A stretch of DNA of 64,000 nt from the NCBI GenBank assembly GCA_000383735.1, contig KB912135.1, positions 20,614 to 84,613 of the forward strand, read 5' to 3'. The notes beneath the pieces are model-generated. The model searched no databases and was not told where the DNA came from. It worked only from the letters and a program-made list of their open reading frames with translations. This document shows positions 17,325 through 27,204 of this stretch, in pieces. Made by a program: the position numbers and the translations under genes. The stretch is from Verrucomicrobia bacterium SCGC AAA164-M04. Lineage in GTDB: Bacteria > Verrucomicrobiota > Verrucomicrobiae > Verrucomicrobiales > Akkermansiaceae. How positions within the stretch are numbered: the first letter of the stretch is position 1; each line of letters begins with the position of its first letter.

Positions 17325-18605
17325 TCACTTATTTTCTGAACCTGGCTTGGGTTCAATCAGCTCGATAGACTGAGAAGGCGCGGATTGCTCTTTCCTCGTT
17401 ATTACGGTGAAGACGAGGATACCAATAACTAGCATCAAGCACCCTAGAAAAACATAATGCATCAGTGCCATATTGCGCTGAAGTCGCACCATCGTTTCGC
17501 TGACTTTTTCCTCGGTATTCTGGACATTTTGAAAAAGGTTCTCCATCCGGATATCAGAATCTTTCATCCGCTCCTGAACTAGGCTAAAGGTCTTGATCGT
17601 CTCGTTACTGGTTTCGTCCATACACTTCAATGTGTCATTGAATCCATCCATTGAACCCGCCAGACGTCCGTCTCTCTCATTGTTGGACTTCAACTGGGTG
17701 TGGATTTCGCCCAAAGCTTTACCCACTGCAAGTTGAGATTTACTGAATTGCTCAATCCCCTGATCAAGCCCCTTGACCGCCTGCGGCAGATGAACCAATG
17801 ATTCCCTTAAGATCATGTTATTTTCACTTTGAGAATCCAATTGACCGCGAATCGAACGGACGAGATCGACCATCTCTAAATAGCCCTCCGAGATCCGCGC
17901 TAACTGTTGATCACGCTTCGAGGGACGCTTCCAAAAGGCCCATTTACTCAACTTAGTTTCTGGCACAGATAGTTCTTCATTTTTGGCCCGCTCGGGCCCA
18001 AGCACTTCGATTTGGTCGGCAGACTTCACCTTCTTTGTAACAAGTTCTGCCACCCTATCAGGGTCAGGAATAATGGGCTTGTCACCTTTATCCATTTTCC
18101 CCTCAAACGATTCGTTAAAGTCAGCAATATCGACCTTAAAGGCACTTCCGTCATTTAGAGTCAGTTCAATATCGTCTAAATCAAATCCTGCTGCTGGATA
18201 AACCTTTTTCCAATCCATAGCGACCGGCCTGACCGATGGATACCGTGGCGTGAATTCAATATTTTTCTTAGATTCAAAAATCTTCTCGCCACGAAAAATA
18301 GACTCTTCAGATGACTCGGCAGAAATCGGCGTAGCTACATTCGGGGAAAATATGAGTCTCACTTCCTCTTTCTTTCCGAAAGCCTTCGCAGGGTCTAAAT
18401 AAACAACTTTCCCAACAGGTTTCCTCACCACATATTTCCGAAGCGGTGGCTTTGAAAGGGAAGTTACAGGACGGTCGCCTGTTTTCCAAACCTCCCTTGA
18501 GCTTCTAGATGCCAGCGCTTTAACATTCAGTTTTGACTCAACAGAAGGGGCAACTGACGCGAAATCTTCAGATGTTGTCTTCGGTTTTTTTTCGTGGTCA
18601 CTCAT
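17325..18605 (-). CDS. coiled-coil protein with C-terminal membrane anchor, hypothetical
   Basis: I choose the ATG at 18605 (MSDHEKKPKTTSEDF); an upstream ATG at 18629 adds eight residues. The 426-residue product has a low-complexity basic N-terminal half, a central helical region of about 150 residues with heptad character (GYLEMVDLVRSIRGQL, then LPQAVKGLDQGIEQFSKS and METSNETIK-type segments), and one hydrophobic span close to the C-terminus (MHYVFLGCLMLVIGILVF) with a short tail. It may tether something to the membrane. I do not recognise the family. It is divergent from recQ. Confidence 0.7.
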   Translation of the reverse strand: MSDHEKKPKTTSEDFASVAPSVESKLNVKALASRSSREVWKTGDRPVTSLSKPPLRKYVVRKPVGKVVYLDPAKAFGKKEEVRLIFSPNVATPISAESSEESIFRGEKIFESKKNIEFTPRYPSVRPVAMDWKKVYPAAGFDLDDIELTLNDGSAFKVDIADFNESFEGKMDKGDKPIIPDPDRVAELVTKKVKSADQIEVLGPERAKNEELSVPETKLSKWAFWKRPSKRDQQLARISEGYLEMVDLVRSIRGQLDSQSENNMILRESLVHLPQAVKGLDQGIEQFSKSQLAVGKALGEIHTQLKSNNERDGRLAGSMDGFNDTLKCMDETSNETIKTFSLVQERMKDSDIRMENLFQNVQNTEEKVSETMVRLQRNMALMHYVFLGCLMLVIGILVFTVITRKEQSAPSQSIELIEPKPGSENK

Positions 18606-18785
18606 TATCGCAATTCTTTCTTTGGCCATACTAAACCGTTTGCAAAAGAAACTGCAATCAATCCCAACAAAAAGAATGAAAATCTAGAATTCTTAACGCC
18701 CCATTCGACATCGATCCACCTTGCTGAATCTTTCACCGCGACAACGCCTATCCTCTGCGATATCTCCTTTCTTGTCTGCCTCACT

Positions 18786-20741
18786 ATGTCCGTTCATCAT
18801 AAAGCCCTCAGAAAACATTTCGGTCACGATTCTTTTCGCGATGGCCAAAAAGAGGTCATCGCATCTATCTTATCAGATAGATCTACCCTCGCCGTATTTC
18901 CAACCGGCGGAGGAAAATCGCTCTGTTATCAACTTCCCGCATTACTATTTGATGAGCTTACTCTTGTCGTCTCTCCGCTCATCGCCCTGATGAAAGATCA
19001 GGTTGACTCACTAGTCGCCAAAGGAATCCCTGCGGCCCGACTCGATTCCACCCTTTCGGCAGACGAAACGAGCAAGCTCTACCAAAAACTTGAGAAAAAT
19101 AGCATCAGGCTCCTTTACGTAGCACCCGAGCGCCTCGCTAACGAAAAGTTTCGAGCGCGCCTTGCCAAAATCCCACTCGCTCTGCTTGCAATAGATGAGG
19201 CCCATTGCATTTCGGAATGGGGACATAATTTCCGACCGGACTACCTCAAGCTAACTCATTTTGCCGACGAGCTCAAAATCCCGCGTGTCCTTTGCCTCAC
19301 GGCAACGGCAACTCCAAGGGTTGCTGAGGATATTTGCAAACACTTCAAAATTCAATCGAAGGACCACCATCAGCTCACTTTTTATCGAGCCAACCTTGAT
19401 CTTGTCGTCACTCCTATCGCTACACACGATCGTCGTGATCACCTCCTCAAGCAGCTCAAGAAATCGCCTATTCAGCCGACTATCATTTACACGACTCTGC
19501 AGCACGGGGCAGAATCTCTGGCCTCCTTTCTAAAAAGCAAAGGCCTCCCGGTCCGCCCTTATCACGCCGGACTACGATCCGAGGCACGCTCTGAAATCCA
19601 AGACGCCTTCATGTCCGGTGAAGTCCCCATTATCTGTGCGACCATCGCGTTCGGAATGGGAATCGACAAATCAGATATCCGAGCGATTTATCATTACAAC
19701 CTTCCCAAATCGCTCGAAAACTATACCCAAGAAATCGGTCGTGCCGGAAGGGATGGCCAACAAGCGCACTGCGAACTTCTGGCCTGCCAAGATGACCTTC
19801 GAACTCTCGCTAACTTTACTTATGGCGATACCCCACAACCCGATGCACTACGGTCCATCCTCCGTATTCTGCTAGACCAACCCGGAGAATTTGATATTTC
19901 AACCTATGAACTTTCGCGAGCTCACGACATTCGTCCACTCGTCATCACCACCTTGTTAACTTACCTCGAATTAGAAGGATTTCTCAGAGCCACTTCTCCT
20001 TTCTACTCTACTTACAAGATTTCGTTTACCCGGGATCTCGAGCACCTTTTGAACGGCTTCGATTCAACCCGTCAGTCTTTTCTCCGCAAACTTTTCGAGA
20101 CCGCCAAACCAGGCTACAAATGGCTCGAGCTCAACCCGGAGGACGCGGCCGCTAAAATCGGTGAGTCCAAAGAAAAAATCGTGAAAACAATTGGCTATCT
20201 TGAAGATCTCGAGGACATCGCTGTCAAACCCTCCAGACTTCGACAGGGGTATCGACTTCTTAAGAAACCTGATGATCTTCCCGCTCTCACTCAGCGAGTG
20301 ATTGATCTTTTTCAACGCCGCGAAAACTCGGATCTTCAACGTCTTCGAGGGGTAGTTACACATGCGCTAAAGCCTTCTTGTCTTTACGCATCGCTCCTAG
20401 ATCATTTTGGCGAAGAAATGGAATCTTGTGGTCACTGCTCTCGTTGCCATGGCCACGCTCCGCCGCCAAATCTCCCTTCATCAGCCCCTCCCGATCTCAC
20501 TGATGAAGATTTCAGCTTAATTCAAAACCTAGTCAACCTCAAGCAACCCGGTCTTCGAACACCCCGAGCTCTCGCTCGCTTTCTTTGCGGAATGACTTCT
20601 CCCGCCACCACTTACTCTTGGTATCTTCCCGATGGAGCGCGCCGCAAACAGCGCCTCATTTCCCACGATGCCTACTCTCTTCTCGAGCTTCACCCTTTCG
20701 AATCGATCCTCAAAATCTGTGAGGCCCAAATTATCCACTGA
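18786..20741 (+). CDS. recQ: ATP-dependent DNA helicase RecQ
   Basis: A 3'-5' helicase for recombination and fork repair. The frame extends upstream to 18594, but the ATG at 18786 (MSVHHKALRKHFGHDSF) is the family start, giving 651 residues. Visible motifs are the RecQ motif 0 FRDGQ, Walker A TGGGKS (residues 40-45), DEAH at 137-140, FRPDY, QEIGRAGRDG (motif VI), and zinc-binding Cys in ESCGHCSRCHGH near 570. No complete HRDC domain is evident, and the tail of about 90 residues is different. The stop is nine bases before the PhoD-like gene. Confidence 0.95.
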   Translation: MSVHHKALRKHFGHDSFRDGQKEVIASILSDRSTLAVFPTGGGKSLCYQLPALLFDELTLVVSPLIALMKDQVDSLVAKGIPAARLDSTLSADETSKLYQKLEKNSIRLLYVAPERLANEKFRARLAKIPLALLAIDEAHCISEWGHNFRPDYLKLTHFADELKIPRVLCLTATATPRVAEDICKHFKIQSKDHHQLTFYRANLDLVVTPIATHDRRDHLLKQLKKSPIQPTIIYTTLQHGAESLASFLKSKGLPVRPYHAGLRSEARSEIQDAFMSGEVPIICATIAFGMGIDKSDIRAIYHYNLPKSLENYTQEIGRAGRDGQQAHCELLACQDDLRTLANFTYGDTPQPDALRSILRILLDQPGEFDISTYELSRAHDIRPLVITTLLTYLELEGFLRATSPFYSTYKISFTRDLEHLLNGFDSTRQSFLRKLFETAKPGYKWLELNPEDAAAKIGESKEKIVKTIGYLEDLEDIAVKPSRLRQGYRLLKKPDDLPALTQRVIDLFQRRENSDLQRLRGVVTHALKPSCLYASLLDHFGEEMESCGHCSRCHGHAPPPNLPSSAPPDLTDEDFSLIQNLVNLKQPGLRTPRALARFLCGMTSPATTYSWYLPDGARRKQRLISHDAYSLLELHPFESILKICEAQIIH

Positions 20742-20749
20742 TTCACCCC

Positions 20750-21778
20750 ATGAAAAAACTCCTCTTTCTCGCCATAATACTTCCTGGCTTTGCTCAAGAA
20801 CCAATCACTCGAATTGCCTGTGGTTCTTGTTACCGGCCGGAACGTGATAACGGGATTTTTAAAGCTATTGCAGCCGACAAGCCACAAGCCTTCCTGTTTA
20901 TGGGCGATAATATTTACGCGGACACCGATGACCCTAAAATAATGAAAGAAAAGTACCGTAATCTTAATACCCAGCCAGACTATGCGGTTTTTGCAAAAAC
21001 AGTCCCTATTATCCCAATTTGGGATGATCATGATTACGGTTTCAACGATGCGGGGCGTGAATACAAGATGAAGGAAGCGTCTGCTCAACTTTTCTTCGAA
21101 GCCTTCAACTTCCCAACCCAACACGAAGCCACGAAAACACCTGGTGTCTATCACTCACAGATTTTGGGACCCCAGGGAAAGCGGGTCCAATTCATCATGC
21201 TCGATACTCGCTACTTTCGAAGTCCATTAAAAAAGATTAAGAAGGGAAAACGAAAAGTCTATCAAATCGAAAAAGGTCCAGATGCGACTATTCTCGGTAA
21301 AGCCCAATGGCAATGGCTCAAAGAACAACTCAGAAAGGCCGCTGAATTACGCATCATTGTCAGCTCCATCCAGATCATTAACACCGAGCACCGTTTTGAA
21401 AAATGGAGTAATTTCCCAAACGAACGCACGAAGCTCTTGAAGCTACTTAAAGACTCCAGCCCAGGCCCCACGATTCTTCTTAGCGGTGATCGTCATCTTG
21501 CCGAGATCTGCCGAATACGAGCCAATGGAACCGAAAAACTTCCAGTTGACCTCTACGAAATGACCTGCAGTGGAATGACTCATGCTGGAGCACCTAATGA
21601 CCCCTCTCATCTAAGGGTTCCCGGAACCTATTCGAGGGACCTGAATTACGGATTAATTGATATCAACTGGGGAAAAAAGAAACCAGAAGTCACTCTATCG
21701 GTAAAAACACCAAAGCTAGATGTCACCACCAATAGCGTCACCGTTCTCGACTTTAACGAGCATCCAAAAATCAAATAA
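20750..21778 (+). CDS. PhoD-like alkaline phosphatase/phosphodiesterase, secreted
   Basis: The 342-residue product begins with a short signal peptide (MKKLLFLAIILPGFAQ) and contains the PhoD metallophosphatase pattern: IACGSC, FLFMGDNIYADTDD with metal-binding Asp and Asn, PIWDDHDYG, and LLSGDRHLAEI with the metal-binding His. PhoD enzymes cleave phosphomonoesters and diesters outside the cytoplasm using Ca and Fe. This is a compact form without the N-terminal extension of Bacillus PhoD. It is close behind recQ, with no obvious functional tie. Confidence 0.88.
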   Translation: MKKLLFLAIILPGFAQEPITRIACGSCYRPERDNGIFKAIAADKPQAFLFMGDNIYADTDDPKIMKEKYRNLNTQPDYAVFAKTVPIIPIWDDHDYGFNDAGREYKMKEASAQLFFEAFNFPTQHEATKTPGVYHSQILGPQGKRVQFIMLDTRYFRSPLKKIKKGKRKVYQIEKGPDATILGKAQWQWLKEQLRKAAELRIIVSSIQIINTEHRFEKWSNFPNERTKLLKLLKDSSPGPTILLSGDRHLAEICRIRANGTEKLPVDLYEMTCSGMTHAGAPNDPSHLRVPGTYSRDLNYGLIDINWGKKKPEVTLSVKTPKLDVTTNSVTVLDFNEHPKIK

Positions 21779-21791
21779 TCTAGCAATAGGT

Positions 21792-22823
21792 TTAGAGAAG
21801 GTCCAACTGGCTCTCCTCATCCTCAAACTTCACCCCCACCCCAAGAAGCCTTACTGCCTTTCCCTCCCCACGGCTCCACGCCAAACTAAGCAGTTCCCTG
21901 TAGACTGTTTCATCCATTTGTCTTCCCGCCTTCTCAGCAGTAGTCTGAGTGAAATCCTCAAACTTTAACTTCACCACTCTTGATTTAATTTCCTGACTGG
22001 ATTTGTGCTTCACCGCCTCCTCAACTTCAGATCGCAACTTGCGGAGAACGTTCATGAGCCAGTCTACATCATCAATATTTTCCCGAAAAGTTCGCTCCTT
22101 CGAAAGCGACTTTCTCGAACGACTGACTGTGACCTCCCGGTCATCATTACCACGACATCTATCATAGAGTTCAAGCCCCCACCGCCCAAGCTTTTCAGCG
22201 GCTTCAACCTTACTCAATAACTGAAAATCGCCACAAGTTTCGATTCCCAAACGCGCCAAGGTTTCTTGCCCTTTTTTTCCCACTCCCTGAAGTTTCGCAA
22301 CCCGTAGCCCCCGCATGAAACCATTTACATCTTCAAGCTTCACCTCGAGTTGACCATCAGGTTTGTTCCAGTCACTTGCTACTTTCGCAATCATCTTATT
22401 TGGAGCGATTCCAGCAGAAGCCGTAAGACCAGTCTCTAAATAGATAGCATGGCGAATTTCCTTTGCCAGTGCCGCACCAGATTCAGTACGATCACTAACA
22501 TCAAGATAAGCCTCATCTAAAGAAAGGGGCTGAACGATATCAGTGTAGCGACCAAAAATCGCGCGGATCTTTGAAGACTCCTGACGGTAAACATCAAAAC
22601 GAACCGGAGTCAGAATAATCTCTGGGCAGAGCTGCCTAGCCTTAAAAACCGGCATTGCAGAGTGACACCCAAATTTACGAGCCTCGTAGTTGGCCGTCGT
22701 CAAAACCCCCCGCCCCGTGCTTCCCCCAACCCCGACGGGTTTCCCATTTAGCGAAGGATCATCACGCACTTCTATGGCCGCATAAAAGCAGTCCATGTCA
22801 ATGTGGATGATCGTCCGAACCAT
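21792..22823 (-). CDS. dinB: DNA polymerase IV (Y-family)
   Basis: A translesion polymerase of 343 residues. The palm motifs are IIHIDMDCFYAAIE (catalytic Asp near residue 8) and LSLDEAYLDVS (catalytic Asp-Glu near 103). The fingers motif YEARKFGCHSAMP and the helix-hairpin-helix LQGVGKKGQETLARLGI are also present. The little-finger domain occupies the last 110 residues. The C-terminus DEESQLDLL resembles a beta-clamp-binding peptide (QLDLL), as expected for DinB. Confidence 0.96.
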   Translation of the reverse strand: MVRTIIHIDMDCFYAAIEVRDDPSLNGKPVGVGGSTGRGVLTTANYEARKFGCHSAMPVFKARQLCPEIILTPVRFDVYRQESSKIRAIFGRYTDIVQPLSLDEAYLDVSDRTESGAALAKEIRHAIYLETGLTASAGIAPNKMIAKVASDWNKPDGQLEVKLEDVNGFMRGLRVAKLQGVGKKGQETLARLGIETCGDFQLLSKVEAAEKLGRWGLELYDRCRGNDDREVTVSRSRKSLSKERTFRENIDDVDWLMNVLRKLRSEVEEAVKHKSSQEIKSRVVKLKFEDFTQTTAEKAGRQMDETVYRELLSLAWSRGEGKAVRLLGVGVKFEDEESQLDLL

Positions 22824-22866
22824 GAAGGTAATCTAGCCGGGCTAGATCACTGGAACAATCGACTAA

Positions 22867-24456
22867 TTAAATATCAAAGAAGTCCTCACCGAAGGCTCCA
22901 GATTTTTGTAGATAGTAGTCGTAACCACCAGAATACTTTTTCACCTCTCCATCAGCGATGTGCCAAGTGTGTTCAGCGAGCGAGCGGATAAAGTGCACGT
23001 CGTGAGAAATAAAAACTAAAGTCCCCTCATACTGCTTCAAAGCGGAGACAAGAGCCTCAATGGAAGTCAAATCAAGGTGAGTCGTCGGCTCGTCCATCAA
23101 AAGAAGATTGGGGGGATCAACGAGGAATTTCACAAGTGATAAACGCGATTTCTCACCCCCGGAGAGAATTTTAACACGCTTAGAAACATCGTCCTTTTTG
23201 AAGAGAAAGGACCCTAAGATAGCGCGCGCTTCATTTTCACGCATACCACCACCAGCCTCAACAACTTCCTCAAGCACCGAATTATTTTCATTCAAGGTCA
23301 TAGCGCGATGCTGAGAGAAGTATCCGATTTTTGTAGTTGTTCCAACATTCCGGCGGCCAGCATCTCCTTTTTCGATACCCGCAATCATCTTCATGAGGGT
23401 CGATTTTCCTGCACCGTTCGGCCCCACCAAAACAATACGATCTCCCCGCTCGATGTGAACATCGAGATTTTTGTAGAGCACGTTATCACCATAGGCCTTG
23501 TCTACATTCTCAAGGGAAATCACTCTTTGGGTTGAGCGTGGTGGCTGCGGAAAATGAAAATGGAAAAGCTTTCGTGGCTTTCGTGGCTTGGGAAGACGAA
23601 CCATCTTCTCAATCATCTTCACTCGGCTTTGAACCTGCGAAGCTTTCGAGCCAACCGAGCGAAATTTATCGATAAATTCCTGGATGCGGGCGATTTCCTT
23701 TTTCTGGTTCTGGAAAGCCTTCATCTGTTGGTCATACCGCTCATCCTTCAGCTGCAGATACTTGGTATAATTCCCGGTATAATTTATGAACTTTTGCTCA
23801 TCAATTTCGTAAACTTTCTCGACCACGCCATCCATAAACGAACGGTCGTGTGAAATAATGAGGAGCGCACCAGGATATTGTTGGAGATATTTTTGGAACC
23901 ACATCAGGGAGTTCAAATCCAGATGGTTTGTTGGCTCATCGAGCATAAGGAGATCAGGCTCTTCAACAAGTAAGCGGGCAAGGTGAGCTCGCATGATCCA
24001 TCCCCCTGAAAACATGTCAGCAGGACGATCAAAATCTTCCTGAGAATACCCCAAACCAGAGAGAATCTTCTTAGCCTTGGGCTCAAGTTGGTAACCATTT
24101 AGCTCCTCCCATCGATCTTGTGATTTACCAAATTCCTCGGAATCCTCCGCCATCGTCCTCATTGTCTCTAGCACTTCGCGGTGCTCTGCAGTGATGCCCA
24201 TTGCAATTTCCATAATACTGGCATTTCCAGGATTTCCAGCTTCCTGAGCGAGGTAGCCCACCATGCCATACTCATCAAGATCGACAGTCCCTTGATCGGC
24301 GTCTTCTTCCTTCAGGACAATCTTGAAGAGAGTCGATTTACCCGCGCCGTTAGGACCGACCAATGCGACTCGCTCGCCCCAATTAATAGTCATTTCCGAG
24401 TTTTCGAACAGCACACGACCACCTAAGGCCTTAGTCATTTTCTTGATCGTCAACAT
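22867..24456 (-). CDS. ABC-F family ATPase (translation factor type)
   Basis: The 529-residue protein has two ATP-binding cassettes without membrane spans. Cassette 1 shows GPNGAGKSTLFK, FSGGWIMRAHLARLL and LLMLDEPTNHLDL; cassette 2 shows GPNGAGKSTLMK, LSGGEKSRLSLVKFL and LLLMDEPTTHLDL. The linker between them (QNQKKEIARIQEFIDKFR, then a basic RLPKPRKPRKL segment) is the P-site interaction motif region. ABC-F proteins act on the ribosome to relieve stalling or gate translation. Closest by length to YbiT/Uup-type members; the subfamily cannot be fixed from sequence alone. Confidence 0.92.
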   Translation of the reverse strand: MLTIKKMTKALGGRVLFENSEMTINWGERVALVGPNGAGKSTLFKIVLKEEDADQGTVDLDEYGMVGYLAQEAGNPGNASIMEIAMGITAEHREVLETMRTMAEDSEEFGKSQDRWEELNGYQLEPKAKKILSGLGYSQEDFDRPADMFSGGWIMRAHLARLLVEEPDLLMLDEPTNHLDLNSLMWFQKYLQQYPGALLIISHDRSFMDGVVEKVYEIDEQKFINYTGNYTKYLQLKDERYDQQMKAFQNQKKEIARIQEFIDKFRSVGSKASQVQSRVKMIEKMVRLPKPRKPRKLFHFHFPQPPRSTQRVISLENVDKAYGDNVLYKNLDVHIERGDRIVLVGPNGAGKSTLMKMIAGIEKGDAGRRNVGTTTKIGYFSQHRAMTLNENNSVLEEVVEAGGGMRENEARAILGSFLFKKDDVSKRVKILSGGEKSRLSLVKFLVDPPNLLLMDEPTTHLDLTSIEALVSALKQYEGTLVFISHDVHFIRSLAEHTWHIADGEVKKYSGGYDYYLQKSGAFGEDFFDI

Positions 24457-24539
24457 GGCGAAGTGGATGTCAGGGCTGTTTGCACGAGAGTCAAGAAGTT
24501 TGCGATCAGGCTATCGGAGCCCCGAAAGGTCGCAGAGAG

Positions 24540-26228
24540 CTACCTTTTTACGGCTTCAATCCTAGTCTCAAGCAATTTAGCAGCCTTTGTTTTTTCCATT
24601 TTTTTCAAAACCCCGTAAAACCCCTCTAAGGTCGCGAGATGATTTGGACGCAAAGCGAGACCCTCACGGAAAGCGTTCTCAGCCTTCTCGAGCTTCCCTT
24701 CCTGAAGGTAAAACATCCCTAGCCTCCACTTCATCGGATAATCCACTGAAGGAGGGAGCAGATTAGAAGGACTTCCCTGCCGGTCAGAGGCAGAGCGAAA
24801 CCAAGTCGCAGCCGATAGGCGAATTGCTCCATCTTGATTCTGAGCAATTAAACCACGAAGTTCTGGAACCATCATCAACAGGGTGTTCATCGCCCGCACC
24901 CAATCGGCATAACTGCTAGTCTTAGAGGCAAGCTTCTGCGTCTTCCCTAAAGCATCAACCCTGAGCAAGAACTGGTCGAAGAGAGCTTTACTGCTTTTCA
25001 TGTCTTTATCAGCAATAGCCATGCGAACAGCCAAGTAGATTGCGATACAATTTCGGTAAGGCAAAGCGAATGATTTATCCTTGAACCATTGTTCTTCTGG
25101 CAAAGTCTCAAGAAGCTTCTGTCCCTTTTTAAATGAAGCAATATCGCTTCGCCCCATCATCATGCGTGCCCCGACATTGCGACCTTCCCAGAGCAGTAAT
25201 CCCGCACCACGCGAAAAAAGGCGCTCCTCTGCGATTTTAATTTCAGCGAGCTTCTTTCCAACCTGTTCCGCCATTTTTTTCTCCCCTTTCATTTCATGCA
25301 GAGTGACTAGGTAAACCTTGGCACGGATCCAGCCGTCGCAATCATAAAGACTTACCTTCTCTTCGTCCATGTAGGCTTTGTAGGAGTTAGCAGCGTCATT
25401 CGCAGCTTGAATCGCTAGAGCTGCGTTACCACAACGAGCTTCGACATGAGCCAACATAAGGTGATAGGGAGGATATTTCGGCAGCAGTTTTACCAATTTA
25501 CGGGCCACTGGTAACACCTCGTTACGAAGCATTGAAACATTCAAGGGAGCTTCGGCCTGACTGCTAACCCAAAACGCCATGACCGAAAGATGTTCAGGGT
25601 GTTGTTCTAGCATCTTCTTAATACCCTCATTCGCTCTTTTTTGACCTACCAATGGTTTGCCTCCGCTATCAAAGCCATCTCTCTGGAGAAATAGGGAAAA
25701 TAGACGAGCCTGAATATCGGCAGGATACTTTTCCGAGAGTGAATTAAAGGCCTGCCCTGCGGCCCTTACACCGCTGGTCAAGAGGTAACCGGCAGCTTGT
25801 GCATATCGTTTCTCAAGATCGGACCAACCGGTTTTCTTTCCCGCGATCTCCGATTCCAGCAAATCAAGCATTCGATCGACCGCAGCTTTCCGTTCAGAGA
25901 AAAATTCATGTTGGCTTCCAGCCAAACTCATTGCAATTCCCCAATAGGCCATTAGGCACTCGGAGTCCACCTTCGCTGCCTCACAAAAGTGCCTGTAAGC
26001 TTCAAAATCCCAAGAAGCGTTCATTCGGCCAAGTCCTTGCGCAACGTGGCTAGCCGCTATTTCCGAGTTGGAAGAAATCGCCATGTGCCCCTCACCCAAC
26101 GCGGCTATGACCCTCGGCTTCCCAAGTTTGATAACGACCGGGTGGATCACATCTTCCACCTTAAAATCGTCGGCAGCCAACTCAACGCAGAGCACGAAGT
26201 GAAACATCAAAAGCAAGGTTTTTCTCAC
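24540..26228 (-). CDS. secreted TPR-repeat protein, hypothetical
   Basis: A GTG at 26228 gives 562 residues with an N-terminal signal peptide (RKTLLLMFHFVLCVELAA). The sequence is almost wholly helical, with TPR-like pairs through its length, such as MNASWDFEAYRHFCEAAKVD-type at 70-90, AAGQAFNSLSEKYPADIQ near 160, and a clear C-terminal TPR array (GMFYLQEGKLEKAENAFREG then LALRPNHLATLEGFYGVLKK). It is probably a periplasmic scaffold or binding protein. The early CxxAxxxD-type pattern also occurs in secreted TPR proteins of unknown function. The role is not known. Confidence 0.72.
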   Translation of the reverse strand: MRKTLLLMFHFVLCVELAADDFKVEDVIHPVVIKLGKPRVIAALGEGHMAISSNSEIAASHVAQGLGRMNASWDFEAYRHFCEAAKVDSECLMAYWGIAMSLAGSQHEFFSERKAAVDRMLDLLESEIAGKKTGWSDLEKRYAQAAGYLLTSGVRAAGQAFNSLSEKYPADIQARLFSLFLQRDGFDSGGKPLVGQKRANEGIKKMLEQHPEHLSVMAFWVSSQAEAPLNVSMLRNEVLPVARKLVKLLPKYPPYHLMLAHVEARCGNAALAIQAANDAANSYKAYMDEEKVSLYDCDGWIRAKVYLVTLHEMKGEKKMAEQVGKKLAEIKIAEERLFSRGAGLLLWEGRNVGARMMMGRSDIASFKKGQKLLETLPEEQWFKDKSFALPYRNCIAIYLAVRMAIADKDMKSSKALFDQFLLRVDALGKTQKLASKTSSYADWVRAMNTLLMMVPELRGLIAQNQDGAIRLSAATWFRSASDRQGSPSNLLPPSVDYPMKWRLGMFYLQEGKLEKAENAFREGLALRPNHLATLEGFYGVLKKMEKTKAAKLLETRIEAVKR

Positions 26229-26326
26229 CCCGAAGTTCTCGGTTAATCAGACTCAGTTGGCAAACAATCAATCAGTAACAAAGACCCAGACTCGACAGCG
26301 CACCTCAATCTAGTCAAAGCTGCAGC

Positions 26327-27127
26327 ATGACCATCGGCCTCATTGGATGTGGAAAAATGGGATCCGCCCTAACATTGGGTGCGATCAAGAAAGGAGTGTT
26401 TGAGCCCCACCAAGTTTTGGCCTACGACCCTGTCCCGGAGGCTATTGCCGCGCTTGGAGACGGCATTTTAACTGCTAAATCACTAGAAGAAGTAATTCTG
26501 GAAAGTGACATCCTCCTCCTCTGTGTCAAACCCTACCAAGTCTCTGAAATTCTCGCCAAAATCCCTCCACTTGTTAAATCTTCTGACGAACTGCTTGTGA
26601 TCTCGATCGCAGCCGGGGTCAAGATTGAGACGATGGAGGAAAGTTGCAATCATCAGGCGCGGATCGTAAGAACCATGCCGAACACTCCAGCTCTCGTTGG
26701 CGAAGGTGCAGCGGCGTTTGCGTTAGGCAAGAAAGCAGCAGATGCCGATGCCGATTTTACCGAGAAGCTTTTAGGATCAATCGGAATCGTATATCAGGTG
26801 AAGGAGTCATTACTCGACACAGTCACCGGACTTTCGGGTAGCGGACCTGCCTACGTTTACACATTTATCGAGGCTCTCGCCGACGGAGCCCTTCTCGAAG
26901 GCTTACCCCGCGATCAGGCACTCGCATTGGCAACCCAGACCGTTCTTGGAGCGGCACGCATGGTGGCGGATTCCGGCGAACACCCCAGCGTTCTTCGTGA
27001 TAGAGTCACTTCCCCCGGCGGTACGACCATCGCAGGGCTCGCGGCACTTGAAGAGGGTGCCTTTCGATCTTCAGCGATTAACGCTGTAAAAGCAGCTACC
27101 AAAAAGGCCCGCGAGCTGGGACGCTAA
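26327..27127 (+). CDS. proC: pyrroline-5-carboxylate reductase
   Basis: ProC catalyses the last step of proline synthesis, reducing pyrroline-5-carboxylate with NAD(P)H. The 266-residue product starts with the Rossmann motif IGLIGCGKMGSAL, contains VRTMPNTPALVGEG near residue 115, and has the family signature GLSGSGPAYVYTFIEALADG and the helix with LPRDQALALATQTVLGAA. SPGGTT near residue 230 is the conserved substrate-binding segment. Length is normal. It precedes the ParA gene by 77 bases. Confidence 0.96.
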   Translation: MTIGLIGCGKMGSALTLGAIKKGVFEPHQVLAYDPVPEAIAALGDGILTAKSLEEVILESDILLLCVKPYQVSEILAKIPPLVKSSDELLVISIAAGVKIETMEESCNHQARIVRTMPNTPALVGEGAAAFALGKKAADADADFTEKLLGSIGIVYQVKESLLDTVTGLSGSGPAYVYTFIEALADGALLEGLPRDQALALATQTVLGAARMVADSGEHPSVLRDRVTSPGGTTIAGLAALEEGAFRSSAINAVKAATKKARELGR

Positions 27128-27204
27128 GTTTCACTCCCAAAAACTGCCTTTTTTCTTTCTCTTAGTATCGCCCCAAGTCAGCTTCCCCTCAGACGTTTTT
27201 TTGA

